Assembly (NCBI GenBank): GCA_964388085.1
Contig: CAYLZW010000007.1
Coordinates: forward strand, 1 to 59,969
Length of the DNA stretch: 59,969 bases
Direction of reading: 5' to 3'
Source of the DNA: CAYLZW01 sp964388085
GTDB taxonomy: Bacteria; Myxococcota; UBA727; CAYLZW01
Part shown: one piece after another, positions 17,111 to 24,047 of the stretch
Numbering within the stretch: position 1 is the stretch's first letter
Layout of the letters: every line of letters starts with the position of its first letter
Position numbers and translations under genes: made by a program
The notes under the pieces: model-generated
The model's database searches: none
Seen by the model: only the letters and a program-made list of their open reading frames with translations
What the model was told of the DNA's origin: nothing

Positions 17111-17662
17111 TCAGGGGACCTCCCCCGCCGGCGCGCCGCGGCGGCGAAGGATGGCGTCGCACTCCTGCAGGACCTCGAGCGGAAGCCCGGCCGCCTCGGC
17201 GCGCCGGTGGTAACGGTTGTGCCGCGACGCCAGCCACACGCGCAGCATCGCTAGCTGGCGCCCGGTCAGCTTGCGGCGCTGCGACTCGGCGTAGCGGGCG
17301 AGCACGGGGCGGTCGACGTTGCCGCCGTCGGGCACACCGATCATGGCCTCGTAGAGCGGGCGGTCGTTCTCGTCGGCTGGCTCGAGCGGGATCGTGCGGA
17401 TCTCGTCGAGCGGGTCGTCGTCGATCGGGACGTAGGTGCTCGCGGGGTCGGCGGCCGACGTGTCGAGGGTGAGCTCGTACCGGCAAGAGGACTCCAGGTG
17501 CACAACCCCAGAGGCGTCGACGTCGGCGACCTCGAGCTGCATCAGCATCGACGGACAGCAGGCGTCCGCCGCCAGCTCGGTGGTCCACGGCTTACCGCAC
17601 GTCGGGCAGGCCCACGCATCAGCGGCACGTCCGTCGGCAAAGAAGAGCGGCAGTGCTGACAT
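17111..17662 (-). CDS. Zinc-ribbon-like phage protein
   Basis: A 183-residue protein. The N-terminus has ACPTCGKPW and a second Cys pair (ADACCPSML), a likely zinc-binding knuckle. The middle is beta-rich (LEVADVDASGVVHLESSCRYELTL). The C-terminal third is helical and basic (LARYAESQRRKLTGRQLAMLRVWLASRHNRYHRRAEAAG). Its ATG overlaps the stop of the preceding gene by one base. No known family. Confidence 0.6.
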   Translation of the reverse strand: MSALPLFFADGRAADAWACPTCGKPWTTELAADACCPSMLMQLEVADVDASGVVHLESSCRYELTLDTSAADPASTYVPIDDDPLDEIRTIPLEPADENDRPLYEAMIGVPDGGNVDRPVLARYAESQRRKLTGRQLAMLRVWLASRHNRYHRRAEAAGLPLEVLQECDAILRRRGAPAGEVP

Positions 17663-18582
17663 CAGAGGTCCCGGGCTCTCTGCACGGCGCGACGGAGGTC
17701 ACTCAGCGCGTCGGGCGTCGGGTTGGCGAGCGCCGCGGTGGCGGACTCCAGGAGCGCCGTGAGCGCCGCGGAGCTCACGACCTGCAGGCCTGAGGTGTTG
17801 GCCTCCGCGAGGGTCGCGTCGACGGCGCCGCTGATGCTCTGCAGGTCGGTGGCGACGCGCGCAAGCAGCCGCTCGAGGTCGAGGATGCGGACGCGCGCGC
17901 GCAGGAGCGCGATGTGCTCAAGAGCGCCCGCCGAGGAGGCGGCGACGGGGGGAGACGCCGCCTCCTCGGGAGCTACCGTCAGGTTCGCCCGTGGGGGAGC
18001 GGGTTCACCTGTCGGATGGGTGTCAGGCGCCGTCCCAAGCTGGGACTGGACGTCTGCGCGAAGGGCTTCGAGCGACGGCGGGGCGTAGCCATCCTCTGAC
18101 AGTCGCCGCTCTACCTTGCCGAAGGGGACGGGCTCGCCGGCGTAGCCGTGCTCGAGGTAGATAAGCCACTCGCCGCCGTCGACGTCCTCCGCCGCGACAG
18201 CGTCTGGCACCAGGACCCGACGCAGGCGCCAGCCGTTAAACCGCGTGACGTCGCGGTTGACGAGCTCGCGGAGCGCGCGCGCGAGGGACGGGTCGGGTGC
18301 GAGGGCGGGCTGCCCGTTCTTCAGCAGCGTGACGCCGCGCTCGGTTGGCACCAGGTCGATCGGCTCGTCGGCGCAGGCCTCCGCGTGCTCACGCGAAGCG
18401 AAGCCGTTGTTGCAGCGCTCGCAGACGATCTCGGGCGACGGCTCGGTGCTGCCGCGAAAGGAGAGGGGGGCGACGCCGGATGCGCCGCCCCCCTCGGGGT
18501 GTCCATCTCCGCCGGGCGGGGAGGAGAGGATGTCGTGGCTTCCGTCCCAGCCGATCGTGGTCGCGGGCTCGCGCTTCTCCAT
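17662..18582 (-). CDS. Hypothetical phage protein, first gene of leftward lysogeny operon
   Basis: A 306-residue protein. It contains a CxxC pair (IVCERCNNGFASREHAEAC), a central basic segment (VTRFNGWRLRRVLVPD) and a helical C-terminus (LLRARVRILDLERLLARVATDLQSI). ATG at 18582 has a Shine-Dalgarno (GGGAGA) eight bases upstream. It is the first gene after the divergent control region, so it is probably transcribed from the leftward promoter at 18756-18783. No family recognised. Confidence 0.6.
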   Translation of the reverse strand: MEKREPATTIGWDGSHDILSSPPGGDGHPEGGGASGVAPLSFRGSTEPSPEIVCERCNNGFASREHAEACADEPIDLVPTERGVTLLKNGQPALAPDPSLARALRELVNRDVTRFNGWRLRRVLVPDAVAAEDVDGGEWLIYLEHGYAGEPVPFGKVERRLSEDGYAPPSLEALRADVQSQLGTAPDTHPTGEPAPPRANLTVAPEEAASPPVAASSAGALEHIALLRARVRILDLERLLARVATDLQSISGAVDATLAEANTSGLQVVSSAALTALLESATAALANPTPDALSDLRRAVQRARDL

Positions 18583-18689
18583 CTTGTCTCTCCCGTGGCC
18601 GCCCGGCCGTTGTGAACACCCAGAGGAACCGTAGAGGCCGTCGAAGCTGCACCGTGCTCGCTGCATCTGCAGATCACTCGGTGCGCTCG

Positions 18690-18818
18690 GCGCAAGGGAC
18701 ATGCGTACCGCGGCATCGGTACAGATTGCAACGCTATCGTGATGAGAAAAATAGGAGCATACTTCTAGCCTAACATGATACAAATGACCTAACCTATTGC
18801 CATTGCAAAGGGAGCCTG
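18690..18818. promoter_or_regulatory. Divergent lysogeny control region
   Basis: The most AT-rich stretch of the prophage lies between the leftward operon and the repressor gene. It contains two direct copies of CCTAAC (18769-18774 and 18788-18793, 19 bases apart), possible repressor half-sites. A rightward -35-like TTGCAA (18726-18731) with weak AAATAG 17 bases on could serve the repressor. Confidence 0.5.
18756..18783 (-). promoter_or_regulatory. Candidate leftward promoter
   Basis: Read leftward, TTGTAT (complement of 18778-18783) and TATGCT (complement of 18756-18761) are 16 bases apart. One CCTAAC repeat lies within the spacer and another just upstream, the expected arrangement for a promoter blocked by the repressor. 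Confidence 0.45.
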
Positions 18819-19487
18819 ATGAACGTCTGCCCCGTGCCCATCGAAACAGACGCCGAAAAACAGGCACGGATTGCGCGGCGGATCCAGGAGCTGCTGCGCG
18901 AGTTCAAGCGGCTCGGCGTCGAGAGCAGGGACGAGATCGCTCACACGGTCGGGACGTCGCGACAGACGATCTGGCGCCAGGCGAAGCAGGACACCGAGCC
19001 GCAGCAGACCTTGGTGACGGCGTTGGAGTGGCACCTCGAGCGGCTCAGGGAACGGCTCGCCGCTCAGGGCAAGCTGCCCGAGGGCGAGCCGATGCCGGCG
19101 GCCGTCCCGCTGCCGATCCTCGGGATCGTCAACGCCGGCCACCTCGTCACCCAGGAGCAGCAGGACCTCGGCACGATCGCGGTCGAGCGGAAGCTAGTGC
19201 CCCGAGGGCGCGGCTACGTGTTGCAGGTCGAGGGCGACTCGATGGCACCGGCGTACCGCTCCGGCGACCTGGTCGTGGTCAACCGCGATGCCGAGCCGCA
19301 CGTGCGCGACGTGGTCGTCGTGGACGTGCCGGGCCACGGGACCGTGCTCCGGCGCCTGGTGATGTCACGCGGGAAGACGCGCCTCGAGGCGGACTCGCGG
19401 GGGTACGAGCCTTTGCCCTTCGATGACGAGGAGATCGTGCGCCAGGGTGTTGTGGTGGGCTTCCTGGGCAGCGCGCGCAACGGGTGA
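18819..19487 (+). CDS. S24/LexA-type phage repressor
   Basis: A 222-residue CI-like repressor that should hold the prophage silent. The N-terminal HTH lies about residues 35-58 (DEIAHTVGTSRQTIWRQAK). The C-terminal S24 peptidase-like domain starts near 95, with the Ala106-Gly107 cleavage-site motif (ILGIVNAGH) and nucleophile Ser141 (VEGDSMAPAY). The residue aligned with the general-base Lys, 37 after the Ser as in LexA, is Arg178 (TVLRRLV). So self-cleavage may be weakened or lost. GGGAGC precedes the ATG. It and the next gene are the only rightward genes in the prophage. Confidence 0.88.
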   Translation: MNVCPVPIETDAEKQARIARRIQELLREFKRLGVESRDEIAHTVGTSRQTIWRQAKQDTEPQQTLVTALEWHLERLRERLAAQGKLPEGEPMPAAVPLPILGIVNAGHLVTQEQQDLGTIAVERKLVPRGRGYVLQVEGDSMAPAYRSGDLVVVNRDAEPHVRDVVVVDVPGHGTVLRRLVMSRGKTRLEADSRGYEPLPFDDEEIVRQGVVVGFLGSARNG

Positions 19488-19519
19488 CGCTCGCTCGGAC
19501 GGCGCGGTAGGGTCGTCGG

Positions 19520-20527
19520 ATGATGCGAATGCCCCCTCTCTTCGCCGTCCTCCTCGCTGCCCCGTCGCTCGCCCAGGACGTGCCACCGATGGAGCTCCCG
19601 GACGCGCCTGAGGCACCGGCACCGGCCGCGGTGACCCCCGTCCCGACGGCGACGACGCACAGCGAGGCGCGCCTCTACGAGCCCGCGAAGCGGGCGAAGC
19701 ACGCGTGCCGGTATCGAGACGGCGCGTGGGAGTGCTTGGACCTCGAGCACTTCAATGTGCTCGTCACCACCGACATAGAGCACCCCGAAGGCCTCAGCGT
19801 CGCAACGGCGCCGCTGCATGCGGAGGATGACGAGGGAGGTGGCCATTGCATCCAGGCGTTCCGCGTCGCGTTCAGTCATCCAACCAAAGAGATCGTCGTC
19901 GACTGGACGCGCGCCACGCTCACCGTCAACGGCGCGGCGAAGCAAGTCGTCCCTGGCTTCTCGCGCGGCATGACGGCCGCGCTTGAGCAGCGGAGGTCCG
20001 TCGCGGCGCCGGGGGCGACGTTGGTGGAGGCTGTTGGTGCTCTCGACCAGGACTGTGCGGCGCCGGCGCTGCGGCCGAATGAGGATCAGCGGCTGGAACT
20101 CGTCCTGCGTCTGCCGGTGACGCTAGGGGGGGCAGCGCACATCGTCTCTGCGACGACCACGGCAGTGTGGCAGGGCGCAAGCGAGCGGGACGCCGTTGCC
20201 CTCCTGGCCGTGCCTGAAGAGCAGGACGCGTCGGGCTGGCACTGGTGGGGGACCGCCGTGCCGTTCGCGGTCGGGGCCCTGGCGGCGGCCGGCGTCGCAA
20301 CAGGCGCCGCGCTCTCCAACGCTCAGACGATCAATCCCCTCATCCTGACGCCGGTGATCTTCCTCGGTGGCACCGTCGTATATGGCGGCTGCTGCGCTGG
20401 CTGCGGCTGGTTCTTGCTGGACCGCAAGCCTCAGGAGCGGCAAGCCCGGGCCCAGGAGAGCAATCGAGAGCGTGCTGCGTTACTCGAGAAGCGCCGAGCG
20501 CTCGGCCTCGAGGGAGTCGCCTACTGA
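19520..20527 (+). CDS. Secreted/membrane protein behind the repressor (lysogenic-conversion candidate)
   Basis: A 335-residue protein. It starts with a short signal peptide (MMRMPPLFAVLLAAPSLAQ), then a Pro/Ala-rich linker, a periplasmic-type domain with paired Cys (HACRYRDGAWECLDL, GGHCIQAF), and two hydrophobic segments near 255-305 (AVPFAVGALAAAGVATGAAL; LILTPVIFLGGTVVYGG) before a charged tail. It follows the repressor after 32 bases on the same strand, and converges with the leftward late genes with three bases between. Such placement suggests expression in the lysogen. No phage structural family fits. Function unknown. Confidence 0.7.
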   Translation: MMRMPPLFAVLLAAPSLAQDVPPMELPDAPEAPAPAAVTPVPTATTHSEARLYEPAKRAKHACRYRDGAWECLDLEHFNVLVTTDIEHPEGLSVATAPLHAEDDEGGGHCIQAFRVAFSHPTKEIVVDWTRATLTVNGAAKQVVPGFSRGMTAALEQRRSVAAPGATLVEAVGALDQDCAAPALRPNEDQRLELVLRLPVTLGGAAHIVSATTTAVWQGASERDAVALLAVPEEQDASGWHWWGTAVPFAVGALAAAGVATGAALSNAQTINPLILTPVIFLGGTVVYGGCCAGCGWFLLDRKPQERQARAQESNRERAALLEKRRALGLEGVAY

Positions 20528-20530
20528 CGC

Positions 20531-20902
20531 TCAGTCGAACGGACAGAGCATCAGGTCGCCGTCGCTGCCGGCGTGCGCGACCATCACCTGGCCGTTCGAC
20601 GCGACCTCGGTCGTGCTGTGCTCGAGGAACTCCGCGGGCCAGGGGCCGAGGATGCGCTCGCCGTTCTCGGTGCCGCTGCCCGGGATCGACGTCGACTGCA
20701 GCAGCACCTCCTCGCCGTACTTGTCCGCGTAGACGTTCAGCTCGATGGCCGTCTCCGTCGTGTTGCGCACGAAGAGCCGCGTCTTGTCGGCTTGCGCGGC
20801 GAACTTGTTCCCGGGCGAGGCGTCGCTCGCCTGCTCGTTGAACGAGCCGCCGTGCGGCGGGTTCGCGGCGACCTTGGTTAGCGCGGTGCATCCTGCGGGC
20901 AT
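20531..20902 (-). CDS. Hypothetical phage protein
   Basis: A 123-residue, beta-looking protein (DKTRLFVRNTTETAIELNVYADKYG; GPWPAEFLEHSTTEV). It is the last gene of the leftward late operon, three bases before the converging rightward gene. It might be a small virion or capsid-decorating protein, but nothing specific is seen. Confidence 0.6.
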   Translation of the reverse strand: MPAGCTALTKVAANPPHGGSFNEQASDASPGNKFAAQADKTRLFVRNTTETAIELNVYADKYGEEVLLQSTSIPGSGTENGERILGPWPAEFLEHSTTEVASNGQVMVAHAGSDGDLMLCPFD

Positions 20903-20905
20903 GAG

Positions 20906-21229
20906 CTACTCCTCTTCGGTGACGAGCTCGGCGGCAGCCTCGTCGAACGGGCTCTCGGGCCCCATGATCTCGTCGCCGACGGTCTCGGGCTCAAGCGAGT
21001 TCAGGTAGGCAACGCGAAGGCCCTGCAGGCGCTCGAGCAGCTCAGCCGGCTTCTTCACGCCGGGAGCGCTGAAGTTGTCGGGCTCGACGTCAGCGAAGCC
21101 GCCGGCGACGAGCGTGTCTGCGGCCTCGAGGCCGACGTTGTAGCGCTCACCGACGAAGAGGCGATGCCCCTTCGCCGTCGGGTGCGGCGCGTTCTGGAGG
21201 ATGCGGATGAAGACACTCGGCCGCTTCAC
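20906..21229 (-). CDS. Hypothetical phage protein
   Basis: A 107-residue protein (MKRPSVFIRILQNAPHPTAKGHRLFVGERYNVG) with an acidic C-terminus. The GTG at 21229 overlaps the holin-like gene stop as GTGA, which decides the start. Function unknown; it sits in the lysis/tail cassette. Confidence 0.6.
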   Translation of the reverse strand: MKRPSVFIRILQNAPHPTAKGHRLFVGERYNVGLEAADTLVAGGFADVEPDNFSAPGVKKPAELLERLQGLRVAYLNSLEPETVGDEIMGPESPFDEAAAELVTEEE

Positions 21230-21657
21230 GCCGTCGCCTTTCGGACGCCCTTGGCGACGTGGTGCAGGAGCTCGTTGCCGGAGAAGGCCGCGAGCGCGAC
21301 CATGGCTGCGCGCGGGAGGTCTCCGCCGCTGGCTAGGTGCTCGAGCAGCGCGAGGACGGCCGCGAGCGCCCCGGTCACGACGGGCTTGAGGTACGGCGGC
21401 AGCTTGTCGAGCGCGCGCACCCTGTCGAGCACCGTCATGACGGTCTTGAGCAGCGCGGCGCCGGCGAGCAGCACGACGGGCAGCCAGACGGAGAGCTCGA
21501 CGAGCGGAGCACCGGTGTCGGCAAGCGCCGTCCCGCAAACGAGGACGCAACAGGCGCCAGCGACAGCGGCGAACGGCGCGCGCAGCAGCGGCGCCAGGTG
21601 GAGGCCGACCAGGACGGCGGCGAGAGCGACGAGGGCGAGGGTGAATAGGTCGTTCAT
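21226..21657 (-). CDS. Holin-like membrane protein
   Basis: A 143-residue protein with about four hydrophobic segments (roughly residues 4-24, 28-47, 57-76 and 92-110) and a basic C-terminus (HHVAKGVRKATA). It lies next to the endolysin gene, the usual place of a holin, which makes pores in the inner membrane to let the endolysin out. Strong Shine-Dalgarno (GGGGGGAAG) before ATG 21657. The family is not recognised, so the assignment rests on topology and position. Confidence 0.6.
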   Translation of the reverse strand: MNDLFTLALVALAAVLVGLHLAPLLRAPFAAVAGACCVLVCGTALADTGAPLVELSVWLPVVLLAGAALLKTVMTVLDRVRALDKLPPYLKPVVTGALAAVLALLEHLASGGDLPRAAMVALAAFSGNELLHHVAKGVRKATA

Positions 21658-21692
21658 GCGGCCAGCTTCCCCCCGCTCGAAGCTGCGGCGGG

Positions 21693-22172
21693 TCAGGCCG
21701 GAATGAGCGAGTGCCAGTTCGGCATCTGCACGTGCGGCCGGTCTCGCCGGAGCGCGCCGGTCTTCGGGTCGCGGATGTTCACGCGCGCCAGCTGATGGCG
21801 CTCGCAGGCCTGCTCGAGCGCCTCCCACGCCGCGAGGGCATCCGGGCTCCCGTCGTCCCATAGGTCCGGGTAGCGCGGGTCGGACGGGTGCGCGCGCACG
21901 GCGACGTGGAGCGGGTGCAGCACCAGATCGGTCGCGAGCGAGGGACGGTAGTTGTGCGGGCTCTGTCCTGGCCGCGCGTTGCTCACTCCCTCGTCGAAGC
22001 GCTTCTGCTGGTCCTCCGGCGAGCGGTAGCCCTCCCAGTAGGCGAAGCGGCCGCCGAGCTCGGCGAGCAGCGCCTCGGTGCGCGCGAGCAGCAGCGGGTG
22101 GAGCTGGCTGGGGACGAGGATGCGCCGGCGCGCGAGGGTGCGGAGGGTCGATCGTTGCCGCGGTGGGGTCAT
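21693..22172 (-). CDS. Peptidase M15-type endolysin
   Basis: A 159-residue cell-wall peptidase, probably cleaving L-Ala-D-Glu or D-Ala-D-Ala bonds in peptidoglycan at lysis. It has FAYWEGYRSPEDQQKRFDEG, the zinc-site motif SPHNYRPSLATD (Ser71, His73, Asp82) and the final His in DRPHVQMPNW (His147). The spacing between His73 and Asp82 is two residues longer than the usual SxHxxGxAxD. No signal peptide, so it should depend on the adjacent holin. Confidence 0.82.
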   Translation of the reverse strand: MTPPRQRSTLRTLARRRILVPSQLHPLLLARTEALLAELGGRFAYWEGYRSPEDQQKRFDEGVSNARPGQSPHNYRPSLATDLVLHPLHVAVRAHPSDPRYPDLWDDGSPDALAAWEALEQACERHQLARVNIRDPKTGALRRDRPHVQMPNWHSLIPA

Positions 22173-22205
22173 GCCTCGATCGTCGGCGCCGATGAAGCTG
22201 CGGGC

Positions 22206-24047
22206 TCAGATGGTGAAGCTGGTCTCGTCGGAGGCCTCGCCGGCGTTGCCGAGCGAGTCCCGCGGGACAATGCGGCAGTACCAGGTGCCGGCGGCAAGGC
22301 GCCGCACCGTCGCGTACGTCGACCGAGTCGTCGGCCGGAGAGTCAGCGCGGAGGGCGCGAATCCGGACGATGCGCTGACGTGCACCTCCATTGTGTCCCA
22401 TGCCCTCGAGCGGGTCGTCGGGTACGCCCAGCTGACCTCCACCAGAGTCGGCGCGCTGCTGCTCAGCACGTCTACCGTTGGCGCGGCCGGCTTCGCTGGG
22501 CCCAGCACCCCCGTCGACGCTACGTAGCCGGCGTCCTGGATGACGTCGAAGTGCCGCTGACGCCGCGCGGGCGCGGCGGCGTCGCGCAGCGTGAGCTCGG
22601 ACCGCCAGACGCGCCCCATGCGCTGGCGCACGCGCTGGATGCCGTACTCGAGCGTGTTCGAGAGCGTCCCGCTCTTGCTGAGCGACAGGGGGATCATCTC
22701 GGCGGACTCCGGCCCGAGCTTGCATGTGTCGCCGGGCTCGATGGCGACGTTGTGGCGCAGCTCGATGGTGATCTCGCCGGCCTCGTCCGCCAGGTCGGTC
22801 ACGACGCGCGTCGCGAGGTCGCTCGCCTCCGTGCTTTGCTTCACGAGGCCGGTGCTGGCGACGCCGATCCTCGAGTAGAGCCGGCCGAAGAGCTGCACGG
22901 AGGCCTTGTCGACGGCGCTCTCGACGTACTTCCGCTCGAGGCCGAGGTTGTCCTCGGCGGCGACGTTGCCGAACTCGACGACGTTGATGTTGCGCGTGTC
23001 GTCGCCCGTCTTGCGCACGCCCGAGGTCGGGAACCGGGCGAACGGCATGATGGTCCCGACCTCCTCGCTGGTCGACGGGTTGAAGATCTTCCAGCGGAGC
23101 ATCTGCCGCTCGTCGTCGAAGGCCTGCTTCACCGACCAGCCGAACTCGGCCATCGCCTCCTGCAGCGCGCTCAGCACGTCGCGGTCCATGCTCTGCAGCC
23201 ACTCGTAGGCGTTGATCATCGTGGCGCTCGGCACCCAGAGCTCCGGCTTGCCGCCTTTGTAGCCGTAGGTGCTCCAGAGCGTGCCCGTCGTCTCGGCCGC
23301 GAAGGCGCCGGCTGTCGTCGTCTGCAGCAGCACCTCCTCGTCCGTGTGGTTGGCCTCGAGGAGGTTGAGCGCGTGCTCGCCGTCGTAGTTGGTCGTGCCC
23401 TCAATGTAGACGTCGTCGCCCGCGCCGATGTCGATGGGCTTGCCGCGGCCCACCGTCGTCGCGGCGAACAGCTGCACCTCGATGGCGTTGCTGGCGCCGG
23501 AGTCGTCGATGTTGAGGACCGAGTACTTCGACGGGTCGTTGTCATCCACGAGCTGCTGCAGCTCTCCCTCGATGGCGGTGCCGCCGACGGTGCCGTAGAC
23601 GCGTTCGCCGCCCGTCGCCGGGTCGGGTTCGATCCACGTCTTCTGCAGCGCGCGCGGTGCGCACGAGACCGTGACGTCGTTGTCCCCCACGGTCACGTCG
23701 GTGATCTCGCCGTCGAATTCCACATCCCACGCCTGGAGCTGGTCGGCGAGCTCGCGCGTGGCGCCGAGCGGGAGCGTCGCCGTCTCGATGACGATGCGCC
23801 GGCCGGCCTGCAGGAGCGGCGTGGCGTCGTAGTTCAGCGGGTTGAAGCGGTTGCCCTGGTCGTTCAGCGGGCCGGGGATGAGCGAGTCCTCCGGGTCGAA
23901 GACGAGCGGGCTCATGTTGAGCAGGCGCAGCCGCGGCGCGAGCCGCACGGTCGCCGTGCGCAGCGTGGCGTCGACATCGTCCTCGGTCTCCGCGTCGAGG
24001 ACCCACGACAGCCCGAAGAGTTTGGAGAGGTCGACCATGGCGGTCAT
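22206..24047 (-). CDS. Tail tip/hub protein with C-terminal fibronectin-III-like domain
   Basis: A 613-residue structural protein. The N-terminal 450 residues are beta-rich with repeated strand motifs (WDVEFDGEITDVTVGDNDVTV; ITIELRHNVAIEPGD), like phage hub/central tip proteins. Residues about 525-613 look like a fibronectin type III domain (TLVEVSWAYPTTRSRAW ... GTWYCRIVPRDSLGNAG). It lies downstream of the tape measure and distal tail genes, the order of a siphovirus tail tip. It overlaps the upstream fibre gene by four bases. Confidence 0.65.
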   Translation of the reverse strand: MTAMVDLSKLFGLSWVLDAETEDDVDATLRTATVRLAPRLRLLNMSPLVFDPEDSLIPGPLNDQGNRFNPLNYDATPLLQAGRRIVIETATLPLGATRELADQLQAWDVEFDGEITDVTVGDNDVTVSCAPRALQKTWIEPDPATGGERVYGTVGGTAIEGELQQLVDDNDPSKYSVLNIDDSGASNAIEVQLFAATTVGRGKPIDIGAGDDVYIEGTTNYDGEHALNLLEANHTDEEVLLQTTTAGAFAAETTGTLWSTYGYKGGKPELWVPSATMINAYEWLQSMDRDVLSALQEAMAEFGWSVKQAFDDERQMLRWKIFNPSTSEEVGTIMPFARFPTSGVRKTGDDTRNINVVEFGNVAAEDNLGLERKYVESAVDKASVQLFGRLYSRIGVASTGLVKQSTEASDLATRVVTDLADEAGEITIELRHNVAIEPGDTCKLGPESAEMIPLSLSKSGTLSNTLEYGIQRVRQRMGRVWRSELTLRDAAAPARRQRHFDVIQDAGYVASTGVLGPAKPAAPTVDVLSSSAPTLVEVSWAYPTTRSRAWDTMEVHVSASSGFAPSALTLRPTTRSTYATVRRLAAGTWYCRIVPRDSLGNAGEASDETSFTI

